A stretch of 64,000 nt of DNA from Erythroxylum novogranatense (lineage: Eukaryota > Streptophyta > Magnoliopsida > Malpighiales > Erythroxylaceae): contig CM057228.1 in assembly GCA_029891385.1 (NCBI GenBank), positions 35,219,023-35,283,022 of the forward strand, read 5' to 3'. Position 1 is the first letter of the stretch. The number at the start of each line of letters is the position of its first letter. Under the pieces are notes generated by a model that was not told the DNA's origin, searched no databases, and saw nothing but the letters and a program-made list of their open reading frames with translations. Shown here piece by piece: positions 24,001-35,621 of this stretch. Both the position numbers and the translations under genes were made by a program.

Positions 24001-25389
24001 AAGTGGCTTAGAGTTTCGATTTGGACTCCCCTCTGTTCACTTGGCCGCATATGACCGCTATGCGAATGTGCGAAGACGTCTCGTTAGACCAAAACCAAAC
24101 CATTTTGTTATGTTATGTGATTTTGATTTTATTTATGTGCGTGAAATTTCTCGAATGTGATTGCATTCATGTTTATGAGAAATTTTGAAAGATGAGAAAA
24201 GGGTTTTCAACCATGAAATTATAGAAATTTGATATGAAACGCTTGGAAAATTGAAAAGGGTTTGAGAAAATATTTGAAAGTTGAAAAGTTTGAAAACTAA
24301 GCCTTTTGGCAAAAAGTTTATGAAATTTGATTTCGCTATTATTCAGCTTTATAAATATGTTACCCACGAGCCTGAAGCTCACCTCCCTTCATCCCCATCT
24401 CCGTGTTTCGTGCGTGAGATCGGATGAAAGAGTGTCAAGACATTCGATTCGATTTTGTAGTATTTGGATTTTTGTGTAAATTGAGATTTTGGTATTAAAA
24501 TTGGATATGGCTTAAATTGTCATGTAAGTATATGGTTTATGAAGTTTGTATGTAATTGTGTATATTGGGTTGATGCAAAAGAATGAAGAGGTTGATGTAC
24601 GGATTTAAAATCTGTAATTGTAAATAATTTTGGAAGTTGTGTATGAAATTGTGTATGATTTTGGGAAAATATATTGTTAATTGATATGGAAATTTGATTG
24701 AAGTGTTTAGAACTAAGATTGCGTTTGTTGCTGGTGTTTGGATTCTGGACGGGAGAGTCCGATGATTCTGGATTTTGTGATATTAGAAGTGTATTTTGGC
24801 TTTGCAGGAATTTTTGAGATAGGATAAATGCAGCCGTTATGCTGCCAAATTTTCGTTAGAAAAAAAATTGAAAAAGAAGAAAAATAAAATTTAGATGTAT
24901 GAAAGATGGATTTATGAGATTGGTATTAATGTTAAGAAGTTTATTATGATTTGAGTGCGATTTGGGATTTGTATGAGTATTCAAGCATATGATGATTTTG
25001 TATGTAATGAAATAAAGTGATTAAGAATGAAAAGACAAGGAATAAGAAAGAAAAAAAAATTACCAGATTCGGATAGTCTAGGTTTTCCAACGCGATTATG
25101 TTCATTCGATCGTTTTCTTTTATTATTGTTCTCGGATGTCGGATATGTTTCAGTTTAATTGATTATCCCCGCCTTATGATTCGATTCTATTGATTTCTGT
25201 CGATTTGGTATTCGATTTGTATTTTACGTCCGTATTTTGGTATTCGTACTTTGTTTTGCAAGCGCTTTTGATTCGTACTTATTCGATTCACTCCGCTATT
25301 TTCGCCTCCGCTTTGTCCTTTGTTTTTGCATTCCGTTTTCTGTGCTTCATTTTTCGGTTGGGATCCGGTTCCCAGATCGGGTCCCAACA
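21029..25389 (+). repeat. Left giant LTR (4361 bp)
   Basis: Aligns with 26053-31431 over nearly all its length. It has a short (TA)n at about 21088-21102, where the right copy has 81 bp. At 21498-21666 it has 169 bp of unrelated sequence where the right copy has a 1.1 kb module array. The part at 22330-23530 consists of degenerate short repeats around GTTTATAAAAGTG and TTATGATTTCGAA. Near 24362-24410 lies a GC-richer block (CACGAGCCTGAAGCTCACCT) that also occurs in other LTRs here. Confidence 0.9.
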
Positions 25390-26052
25390 TTTATGGTATC
25401 AGAGTCCAGTATTAGGATCGTAACTGGGCGCAGGAGATTGATAAGAGATTAAGATCGAATTGCATTAATGATATTGTGATTTGATGTGAGTGACCTATCA
25501 TGACTTTAGAAATGTATTAAGAAAAATGAGATTGAAATTTTTAATGATTGGGATGAATTGTGTATGCTTATATATTTGGGAGATGAACGAATGAAAAGTT
25601 GAAAGACGAGTTTGATGATAGTATTGATTTGACTGATGATTGATCCATTCTAGGGTTCAGTAAGACCTGAACCTTTGATCCGTGTAAATGGATTGAGAAA
25701 TATTGATTTGTGGTGATTGTGTGTTAATATGATCTTAAGAGTTCCTTGTGAAGAAGGGAAAAATATGTATGATGAAGAAAAATTAGATAAGAAGAGTGAT
25801 TATTTGATTAAGGTTAAGGATTATGATTGATTTATTAAAATTTTATGATGAATTTTGATGACTATTTGACTTGTGAAAATGTGTTAAGAAATATTCTATT
25901 TGAGACAATAGTGTTCTGATATAAATGAGAAGTGAAAAAAAATAGTGATTAAGTTAAGAATAAGAAAGTGATTTGACTATTATAAGAAGGATGTGTTACT
26001 TGATGACTACGTTTGAATTTCGAGGACGAAATTCTTTTAAGAGGAGGAGAAA
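25390..26052 (+). other. Non-coding interior of the LARD-like element
   Basis: The primer-binding site is at 25394-25404, then AT-rich sequence without a usable frame, then a relic of the pol 3' end (TTTCGAGGACGAAATTC, 26016-26032) and a polypurine tract up to 26052. Gag, protease, integrase and reverse transcriptase are absent, so movement would depend on proteins supplied in trans. Confidence 0.8.
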
Positions 26053-26106
26053 TGTTGGACCCCGATTTTTAAGTGGAATTGAGAAATAAGAAATGATATA
26101 AAATAA

Positions 26107-26107
<1 letters not shown>

Positions 26108-26188
<81 letters not shown>
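26108..26188. repeat. (AT)n microsatellite
   Basis: 81 bp, about 40 uninterrupted AT dinucleotides inside the right giant LTR. The left LTR has only about 15 bp at the same place. Confidence 0.98.
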
Positions 26189-26193
<5 letters not shown>

Positions 26194-26439
26194 ATGTATG
26201 CTTTAAGGAAACTTATGAGAAAAGCATTATTGGATGTTGATGTATTTGATAATTGTGGAGATTGGTATGATTTATAAAAGTTTAAGTGGATGAGTTGATT
26301 GAAATGAAGTTAAATAGCAAGAATTAAAAAGAAAAGGTGTGAAAATTTGAAGAATTTAGAAAGTTTGACTTTGGGGATGAATAGTGAAAAATTGTTTGAC
26401 TTAGGAGTTGACTTTTTGATTTTGGGAGAATTTGAGAAA

Positions 26440-27680
26440 ATTATCTTCTGGAAATTTGTAGTTTATGTCAAGAGCTTTCTGTAGCCATAAAGTTTGATAT
26501 TTTTCGATATCGGGAGTGAGAGTTATGATCAGTCAAAGTTCGCTTGAAGTTTGACTTTTTGAGGAAAAGTTGACTTTTTAATTTAGGCAAAATTCGAGAA
26601 AGTGATCAACATGAACATTGTAGCCTCTGTCAAGAGCTTTTTGTGGACATAAAGTTTGCTATTTTTCGATGTCGGGATTGAAAGATATGAATTTATGAAG
26701 ATATGCTTTGTTTTGAAAATGCTATTAAGTATAGATTTGTGTGTTCTATGCTTCGAGGCCACTCGTCGTATGGATTTAGTTTGAATTAGAGTACGTGATC
26801 TTCATGAAAGTTTTAGATGATATTTTTATCTTTCCATTGATATAAATTTTGCAATTTTTCGATATCGGGGCTAGGAGTTATGAGCGATTTAAAAATTGGA
26901 AGTCGTTTAGGAAAAACTGTTTTGGACGGAATCTTTGATTGAGTTTCCGACCTCTTTTGAGACCTAATTTGATTTTGAGTTCTTCAGGGAAGTTGTAGAG
27001 CTTCCTTTGATATTTTTATTGACACAAAATTTGTTAAATTCCGAGTTCGGGATCGAGAGATATGATTTTTGAAAAGTTTGGTTTTGAAGTTCCGTTACTT
27101 CGTTTCTTTATCCGATACCTTTCGTAATCTTTTGCGTATAATTCCTTCGTCCGACATCCGATTGATTTGATTCTCGAAGCGTTGGATTCCTAAGACGATT
27201 AATTTCATTTTCTTGAAGAATTATGATTTTTAGAAGATTAAATGGAAAGAGATTGGTTGAACCAAAGTAAGAGATTTGGTTATAGGTTATAAGTTGGATA
27301 ATTTTCTGAACATGGTTCAGTATTTTGCGATTTTCGGGAGCTTTACAACTCCAATTGAGTTTATTCTTAAGGTAAAATAAAGTTAAGATATAGGGCTACA
27401 ACTCTTGTGAAGGGATCAAAATTTAAATTCATCCCTAAGATTGTTAATTTCTGGACTGAAGTTATGTTAATGTTCAGTCTCGGATTTTGTGAAGGTCCGA
27501 TAGTATTTCACCTATAACTTCTTCGTTTCTGATCCGAATTGAGCGCGGTCAGTGGCGTTGGATTCGTATGATCTAGAGGAACAATTTTCAAGAAGAAAGT
27601 TTGTCCAAATTATTTCGTTTAAATGCTCAAAACCAGGACGCAAAGCATCAGATTTTTAAAGAAAGTGCAGGGGCAAACTT
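26440..27680 (+). repeat. Tandem array of about 170-195 bp LTR modules
   Basis: The signature ATTTTTCGATATCGGGAGTG and variants recurs near 26497, 26665 (ATTTTTCGATGTCGGGATTG), 26858 (ATTTTTCGATATCGGGGCTA) and 27036 (AAATTCCGAGTTCGGGATCG). Each is followed by GTTATGA or GATATGA. The spacing is 168, 193 and about 178 bp. The left LTR keeps only the first unit (signature near 21416). Confidence 0.8.
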
Positions 27681-30600
27681 GAGTTATTCTTGAAATTTTG
27701 GTTTAGATTAATTAGAAATGATGTGGGTTTATGTGCTATGAGATTAATTTTAGTGATTGTCAAGTATAATGAGTTAATTTTGGTTATGGAAGATTCTAGA
27801 GAGAGAAAGCTTAGTGAAGAAGATGATAAATAGTAAAATTTGGGGGTTTTTGAAATTGTTGCTTTAGATTTTGCTTGAATTAGTGATGAATTTGAGATAT
27901 CCTAAGTTAATTTTGATGTTTATGCTTTAGGTGAAGTTTAATTTGAAAATTTGAAAATTGGAGGTTTAGGCTTAATTTGAAATTTGGGGATTTTGTAAAT
28001 TAATGGTGTAGAATCATCAATACTAGTATGAATTGGTGAAATATGAAATCAATTTTGAGGAAATTGTGATTTATGATATGGAATTTGTGTAAATTGGTTT
28101 AGGCCAATTTTGAAAATTGGGGATTTTCAAAATTGGAGATTTAAATAGCTTGAATTTATATGGAATTGGTGAATTCCTAAGTTAATTTTGAAGTTTTGTT
28201 ATTTATGATGTGAATTTGGATGATTATGGTTTAGGTTTTGTTAAATTGGAAGAGAGAGAGCAAAGGTCAAAGTGAAGCATTGGACAAGATGCTTGCATGG
28301 AAATAAGGTGGGTGTCATATTTATTTACTTAAATTATGAGCTTTGTAAGTGTTCTAAAAAAAAATCCGAAAGTGAAAGTGTTTGAAAATGTGTTGTTTCG
28401 GATATTGTAAATCTATTGTTTTGAATACTTTGATACAATTGAAAGATTGTTTGTTTGAGTTTTAAAAAACAAAATTTAGAAGATGAATGCTTTGAAAGTT
28501 TATCGTATACTTTCGAAAACCTAGAAGGAAAGTATTTCGATTTTATTAAGAAAATGTTTGAAAATTATAAATTCCAAATATTTGTGAAAATATTTATTGA
28601 ATATAGTTATGTAAAGATTTGAAAGCTTATGATTTCGAATGTTTATGAAATAATACAAAATGTTGTTTATAAAAGTAATTGAAAATGATGATTTCAACAT
28701 TCTTGACGTTATTTATAAAATATGGTTTATCTAAGTTTATGATTTCCGAAAGTGTTTAAAAAGTTTATGATTTTCGAAATTGTTTATAAAAGTGTTCAAA
28801 AAAATTATGATTTCCGAAATTAATTATGTAAAGGTTTAAAATTTGGATTTCCGAATGATTTCGAGAAGGTGGAAGAAAGAAAGTATCGAATTTTGGTATT
28901 GATTTCAAATGGTTTGGAAAATTGCTCCAAGTTCTAAGTGTTTGAAAATTTGGATTTCCGAATATTTTGGAATTGATTTTAAAATCGTGTTTAAATAAAG
29001 GTTTGGAAAGTGATTGTTTTTGAAATCGTTTATGACATATCGTTTACAAAAACGTATGGAAACATTTATGATTTCCGAATAGTTTCGGAATTAGTGATAA
29101 AAGATTGGTTTTGTAAGATTTTTGAATGTTTCGAATTTGTTATAAAAATATTTCTTACGAAAATGATTAGAAAATTATGATTTCTAAATGTTTTTGAAAT
29201 AGGTATAAAAATGTTGTTTTGGAAAAAAAAATGTTTGGAAAATCATGATTTCATTTGTTTTGGAAAGTAGGAAAACTATGATTTCAATGCTTTTGGGAAT
29301 TAATTATAAAATATCGCTTATGTAATTGTTTGATTTTCGTTTGATGAAATTCTTTACTTTGAATAACTTTAGAAATTTTGTTATATGTGCAATGATATGA
29401 GAAATTGAAACTTTCAATTTCGAAAGTTTTCAAAGGTTTTAAATATTGATAGATTTCGAGCATGTCCGAATTACGAAAATTATTACAAAAGTTAGATTTA
29501 TTGTTTTAAAGGATTTTGGAAATTGATTTAAGAAAATTTGTTATTCAAGATATTCAAATTTTTAAGAAATTGTTATTTATGTTTTGGAAAATCAAGGAGA
29601 GAAATGCTTTTGGAAATCGATTTAAGAAATTAAAATGATTAGTGATTTTATTGTTTTGAATAAAAGGTGAAAATCGTGGTTTAAATTTTGGATGAGAAAT
29701 GTGTATTGTGATTTTAAAGGTGTAAGAATTATGTTTCAAAGGAATTGATAAAGTTGTTATCTATTTTGTGTTGCATACTTGTTTGATGAATGATTGTGAA
29801 TTTGTAAGAATTTGATTGGTGTATTTGTATTTTGCAATATGACATATGAAATTATGTGCTTAGTGAATGTGGACTGTGTCTAGTAAGACACGACATGACA
29901 ATGTGAAATTTCAAAAGTGCCTTCGGCAATCTGCTTGTTTTAAGCATAAATATGTGAATTGTATGGGTTTGGTCAGTCCCTCCGTAGAAGTCAAGGCACT
30001 ATCTCCTCTCGATAGCCTTCTCCTGGCTGCCTGTAAGTGGCTTAGGAGTTTCGATTTGGACTCCCTTTGTTCACTTGGCCGCATATGACCGCTTATGCGA
30101 ATGTGCAAGACATCCTGTTAGACCGAAACCAAACCATTTTGTTATGTTATGTGATTTTTATTTTATTTATATGCGTGAAATTTCTCTCGATGTGATTGCA
30201 TTCATGTTTATGAGAAATTTTGAAAATAAGAAAAGGGTTTTCAACCATGAAATTATAGAAATTTGATATGAAAAGTTTGGAAAATTGAAAAGGGTTTGAG
30301 AAAATATTTGAAAGTTGAAAAGTTTGAAAACTAAGCTTTTGGCAAAAGTTTATGAAATTTGATTTCGCTATTATTCAGTTTATAAATATGTTACCTACGA
30401 GCTTGAAGCTCACCCCCTTTCATCCCCATCTCCGTGTTTCGTGAAAGAGATCGGATGAAAGAGTGTCAAGACATTCGATTCGATTTTGTAGTATTTGGAT
30501 TTTTGTGTAAATTGAGATTTTGGTATTAAAATTGGATATGGCTTAAATTGCCATGTAAGTATATGATTTATGAAGTTTGTATGTAATTGTGTATATTGGG

Positions 30601-31436
30601 TTGATGCAAAAGAATGAAGAGGTTGATGTACGGATTTAAAATCTGTAATTGTAAATAATTTTGGAAATTGTATATGAAATTGTGTATGATTTTGGGAAAA
30701 TATATTGTTAATTGATATGGAAATTTGATTGAAGTGTTTAGAACTAAGATTGCGTTTGTTGCTGGTGTTTGGATTCCGGACGAGAGAGTCTGATGATTCT
30801 GAATTTTGTGATATTAGAAGTGTATTTTGGCTTTGCAGGAATTTTTGGGATAGGATGAATGCAACCGTTACGCTGCCGAATTTTCGTTAGAAAATAAATT
30901 GAAAAAGAAGAAAAATAAAATTTAGATGTATGAAAGATGGATTTATGAGATTGGTATTAATGTTAAGAAGTTTATTATGATTTGAGTGCGCTTTGGGATT
31001 TGTATGAGTATTCAAGCATATGATGATTTTGTATGTAATGAAATAAAGTGATTAAGAATGAAAAGACAAGGAATAAGAAAGAAAATTTTTTTTACCGAAT
31101 TCGGATAGTCTAGGTTTTCCAACGCGATTATGTTCATTCGATCGTTTTTTTTTATTATTGTTCTCAGATGTCGGATATGTTTCAGTTTAATTGATTATCC
31201 CCGCCTTATGATTCGATTCTATTGATTTCTGTCGATTTGGTATTCGATTCTGATTCGATTTGTATTTTGCGTCCGTATTTTGGTATTCGTACTTTGTTTT
31301 GCAAGCGCTTTTGATTCGTACTTATTCGATTCACTTCGCTATTTTCGCCTCCGCTTTGTCCTTTGTTTCTGCATTCTGTTTTCTGTGCTTCGTTTTCGGT
31401 TGAGATCCGGTTCCCGGATCGGGTCCCAACAAGAGT

Positions 31437-31625
31437 TGTTGATCCCAATATAGTACAAGTGGATGAAGTATAAGTCAATCTTATCGTAGAAAGAGATTAA
31501 GACTATACTGAGGATGAATTATATGACAATGATGATACTTTGGCCAAATATATTAGTGATGAAGAGTCTACTCATAATGTAATGAATGATGATGATTTTC
31601 AAGATCTTTATCATAATGATTGAAT
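31437..31625 (+). pseudogene. Acidic coding remnant, possibly the C-terminus of a CACTA transposase
   Basis: With one early stop, the plus strand reads VVDPNIVQVDEV and then DNDDTLAKYISDEESTHNVM. Acidic Asp/Glu-rich tails of this kind end the TNP2-type transposase of plant En/Spm elements, and a Transposase_24-type gene follows. The call rests mainly on that neighbour. Confidence 0.35.
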
Positions 31626-31664
31626 GTAAATATATTGTTCAAATTCTTTCAAATGTATTGTTCA

Positions 31665-32030
31665 TATTAGAGTTATGTTAATGCATATTATTGATATTTC
31701 ACTTATATTAATGCGTATTGTTGACTTATTTAAATGTGAATGGTGTTATTTGAGTTATGTTTATGCAGAATGTTCATGTTTAACATATGTTTTTACGGAA
31801 TGTTCATATTTGACTTATGTTATGCCAAATGTTCATGTTTGGTTGATGTTAATGCATAATATTGATGTTTGACTTATGTTAATGCGGAATGTTGGTGTTT
31901 GAGTTATGTTTACGAGAAATGTTCATGTTTGAATTATGTTTATGCAGAAAGTTCATGTTTGAGTTATGTTTTTACAAAATGTTAATATGTGAGTTAAGTT
32001 AATGTGAAATGTTGAAATTTGAGTTATAGA
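31665..32030 (+). repeat. Minisatellite of about 30 bp units
   Basis: About twelve degenerate copies of a unit based on TTTGAGTTATGTTAATGCGG and ending AATGTTCATG. It lies between the two presumed coding parts of the En/Spm remnant. Confidence 0.85.
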
Positions 32031-32042
32031 TATTCAATATTA

Positions 32043-33685
32043 ATGGCACCTAGTAGAAAAAAGGGAAAGAAGGTGGTAACTGTCAAAATTGTTCCTCCCC
32101 TACAACAATTAGATGGATCTGACCATATTCAACAAAAACGACTTTAAGTACCAATGAAGTCATTCAACAACAACCTCTATCAACCTCAACTAAGGGTGAG
32201 GGATCTTCAGGTCTGTTAATCTTTACTACCTATAATTAGGCTTCTACTCAAATATATATTTACATGTTTAATATGTTTTATCTTATCATTTTTCTTTTGT
32301 TGTCAAGTTCTAATATAGATATCAAAAAAAGAGGTAGAGGTATCACTAAAGGTTCTGAGTTGCAACATATGAATGTTGCAATGAACAATAAATTGTCTGT
32401 TCATATCGATACCTCACAAGGTCATCCTATTGACAAGATTTAATCAAAAAAGTTGTCTAGTGAGTTAGGGTCATTGTGAGGACTAAATTGCCTTGCCTTC
32501 AATATGCTAAGCAGTTGAAGCAAGACAACTTGATGGAGTATGCTTTGAACAAAGTTTGGGTACAATTCAATTAATTATATCCATTTTTGTTTTACTTATT
32601 TAAATATTAATTTAAATTTTACTTATTATTTACAAATGAAGCTCAATATCGTCAATATCGACAAACCTGAAGTTTTAACTTGTGTGACCTCATTGTTGAA
32701 ACAAAGGGCCAAATACCATCATTATCGATTGCTTAAATAGTATATATCTTTTCCTTCCAATGAGGAGGCAAGGAAACATGTTTCTGAACGGATGTCTGAA
32801 GAAAATTGGAGTCACATGTGTGATTATTGGGCATCTATCAGTGTTCGGGTTTGTCTTCTTTCTCTTCACATTTGCGTCCATTAATATTATTACACAATTT
32901 AATAAATATTTTTTTTGTTAGGAAAAGTATGAAAAAACCAAGGTTAACAAGGTAAAAATGAAAACTTCTTATAACATTAGCTCCAAATCATTTGTTGTTG
33001 TACAAAATGAGATTGTAAGTTCTTTGGTTAGAAGTCATAATTATAACTGTGGATACAATATTATTTATTGTGTTTTTAATTCTCTTTTTCACAAAATAGA
33101 GTGAGAAGGAAATTACATGGACAAGAATGTGAAAAGATCACAATCTACAAACTAACATACTACTAGGAAGGTAAAGATCGAACGTCTAAAGAAGTGCAGA
33201 ATAATTATGTATAAAATTTTGTTTAATTTTTAAGTTTATTTATTTATATAGTACTCACTAACTATATTTGAATTAAATATTGATTTTAAAAAAATAGAAT
33301 AAGATGTAAGAATTGTTGCAAAGATCATTGTCTGACATAAATGAGCCAAATATAATTGACATTTGTAACAATGTCCTTAGTACAAGATTAGGCTACATCA
33401 AAGGTCTTAGCTTTAGCCCTAATCCAATTAGTTTTTTCTCATCATGACTAACATAAATAACGACGTTTCAACAGGAGAAACAGTCGCTTAAGACTAAATT
33501 ACAACATAATGAAGAAAAATTAGATCGTACTGAAGAAAAGTTAGAGTTTACTAAAGAAAAATTAGAACATAATGAATGAAAATTAGACCATACTAAATGA
33601 CAATTGACTAAGCTTAAAATGATAATCAAGCAAATACTTAGGTCAAAGTATGTAAATAGTAGCGACGATGAGGATGAGTCTTAGT
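32043..33685 (+). pseudogene. Transposase_24-type (Ptta/En/Spm) protein gene, decayed, with introns
   Basis: A start at 32043 gives MAPSRKKGKKVVTVKIVPPL. Later pieces, separated by AT-rich intron-like gaps and stops, include LPCLQYAKQLKQDNLMEYAL (about 32490-32560), KPEVLTCVTSLLKQRAKYHH and NEEARKHVSERMSEENWSHM (32665-32830). After these comes KTSYNISSKSFVVVQNE (about 32960-33010). This order matches the plant transposase family Ptta/En/Spm (Pfam Transposase_24), in which an NW..CD motif precedes a Lys-rich segment and a conserved S-S-F motif. The 3' part (33480-33620) encodes repeated EEKLDRTEEKLEFTKEKLEH, a likely coiled coil made of 24-base repeats. In-frame stops show it is non-functional. 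Confidence 0.65.
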
Positions 33686-33929
33686 TTGTACATAAGTTTT
33701 TTGTTAATTTTGTAATTAACATTTAATTACATTTTATTTTTATATAAAATCTTCTAATTTTTATTACTTGTATTTTATGTTCGTTTACTTAATGATAATT
33801 TAAACAATGTTACCAATAATAATTCAAATAATGTTAATTATAATTCAAACAATGTTACAAACAATAAGATGTATTAAAATGTTACCAATTATTATAATTA
33901 AATGATAAATTATTAAAATAAAAATCAAA

Positions 33930-34098
33930 ATTCGTCACCAAAACATTTTAGTTGTAATTACAAAATCGTCACTAAAATCTTTTTAACTACATTCCCTAAA
34001 ACGTCACCAATAACCTTTAACTACATTCTAGAAACGTAGCTAAATATATTTTGCTACCAAAAGCAAATAGTCTCTAAAAATTATTACCTATGCATACA
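33930..34098. repeat. Degenerate 'CGTCACCAAAA' subterminal repeats, left part
   Basis: Repeated TTCGTCACCAAAAC, ATCGTCACTAAAATC and AACGTCACCAATAACC lines, alternating with AACTACATTC. Such short repeated motifs near an element end are usual for CACTA transposons. Similar sequence resumes at 38497 across the LTR insertion. I did not find a clean CACTA terminus. Confidence 0.45.
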
Positions 34099-34103
34099 TA
34101 AAC

Positions 34104-35375
34104 TGTATCACCCCACTCTCGCAAGACCCGAACTCGACATCGATGGTAATATCCGAGCCCGTGCCTCACGAGGATGTTATGCTAGAGCAGTCACATCAAT
34201 TTAAACCTCGGAAAACCAATTAATTTCTTTTTGAAAACAATAGAGTGCGCAGATATCTGTAAACAATTTGGGCCACGATACAAAAATATTTTCAGTCAAA
34301 ATCCAATTTCAGTCATAAACCATTCATACACACATATATTCACAGCCAATTTGGGCCCAATACAATTACAAAATTTAATTGCGAAAATACAATTTTTTCA
34401 CATATAACCAAAATGACTCAAATGCAGACATGAGACTGATCCCGATGCCAAACCCTGCCTTGCTTGCAGTAATCATACTCCCGTTTCACTAACGGGGTAT
34501 TCTTCAATTCCTGAAAAATAGGTGCAATGTTGGATGAGTTTGCGAACTCAATGAGAAACCATCATCGATGGTTCACTCAATTCATGCATATTCACACAGT
34601 TCACAGAGTGTCACATTTTTTCACATTCAGATGCATTCAATTTTACCAATATAAGGCATTTCGCCTTTTTAACACAATTCACGTTGAACAGATACATTTT
34701 TATGATGCACATGTGACACTTCCCATTTTCATTTCGTTGTTGTGACTGTGGCGCTCAAATCGCCCCAAAGGACGGGTACATTGCGTTGAGCCCGAGGCTC
34801 GATAAACGTTACGCGATATGCCTCGATACATTGAGCCGGTGGCTCAGTAAACATGGACCAGGTCCGTGCGTTGAGCTTAAAGCTCTCATATACGTTGGAC
34901 CTGAGGTCCTGTTGCGTTGAGCTTAAAGCTCTGAGGCATTGCTCCGGCCATAATCGCTTTTATCTCGATCATATTTTATGCATGAAATGCACATGTTCCA
35001 ATTGCCTATTACATATGCCAATGTACATACAATTTCACACGATAGCACTTCAATTACAAATTACCGATCCTTCGACACCTTTGGTCCGAACCCAAATTCA
35101 ATTAAACACGTAACCTCCATTCTTCCACATGGCAAAAACACGTAATTAAACACACAAATATTGGGGAACCAACTAGTTATTTCACCGAACTTCCAAGCTA
35201 CCCGCCTCGAAGTCTCAAAGACGATCCGTGGATTATCGATCCATCTGAGCCTCTATAACAATCAAGTAATTCCATTCATTACAAAATGCACAGACAAAAT
35301 AATTGATGATGCACATGCCTTGAATAAAAGATGTACTATGCCTATTCACGATTTTCCCGGTACTATTTCTGTCAA
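34104..35375 (-). repeat. Truncated 3' LTR (left copy)
   Basis: Colinear with 35622 to about 36885, including ACCCGAACTCGACATCGATG and the 'gcttaaagctc' blocks near 34880 and 34922. Similarity ends at CGGTACTATTTC near 35370, after which the two copies diverge. The missing part corresponds to U3. Confidence 0.85.
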
Positions 35376-35621
35376 ATCGAATCATACACTTTTTTCGATT
35401 CCTCGATATCCACAATTTCCCTTTATCACATTCTAACACATTCTCATTTCCTCACTATTTCTAACCGCTTAAACGACTGAGACATACTCATGCATATGAC
35501 TCATATACTATACTGGGGATCAGTTGTCACTGTCTGCCGTGACATGACTTAAATGCATGTAACTTGACACATTTTTCAGAAAGCCCATGTAAGATTGTAC
35601 TTCTGGGCTTTGATACCCAAA

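Larger units (their letters stand above)
21029..31431 (+). mobile_element. LARD-like non-autonomous LTR retrotransposon with giant LTRs
   Basis: Two long direct repeats, 21029-25389 and 26053-31431, share ends TGTTGGACCCCG and GGGTCCCAACA. The 663 bp between them starts with a primer-binding site (TGGTATCAGAG, 25394-25404) and ends with a purine-rich tract (AAGAGGAGGAGAAA). Just before that tract is the phrase TTTCGAGGACGAAATTC, which closes the pol gene in many plant Ty3/gypsy elements. The interior codes for nothing. LTRs above 4 kb with a non-coding interior match Large Retrotransposon Derivatives, although this interior is unusually short. The flanks GGAGA (left) and AGAGT (right) are not a convincing target duplication. 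Confidence 0.88.
26053..31431 (+). repeat. Right giant LTR (5379 bp)
   Basis: Second copy of the 21029-25389 repeat. Extra material comprises a long (AT)n run at 26108-26188 and the block 26581-27680 with additional copies of a module of about 170-195 bp. The rest is colinear. Differences are dominated by one- and two-base indels, many at CpG. Confidence 0.9.

Noticed and set aside
25187..25452. Overlapping open frames on both strands in the giant LTR 3' end
   Set aside because: The region is LTR U5; the frames are not conserved in the second LTR copy and have no family signature.
21024..31436. Possible target duplication GGAGA/AGAGT of the LARD-like element
   Set aside because: Only three of five positions agree, so it cannot be claimed.
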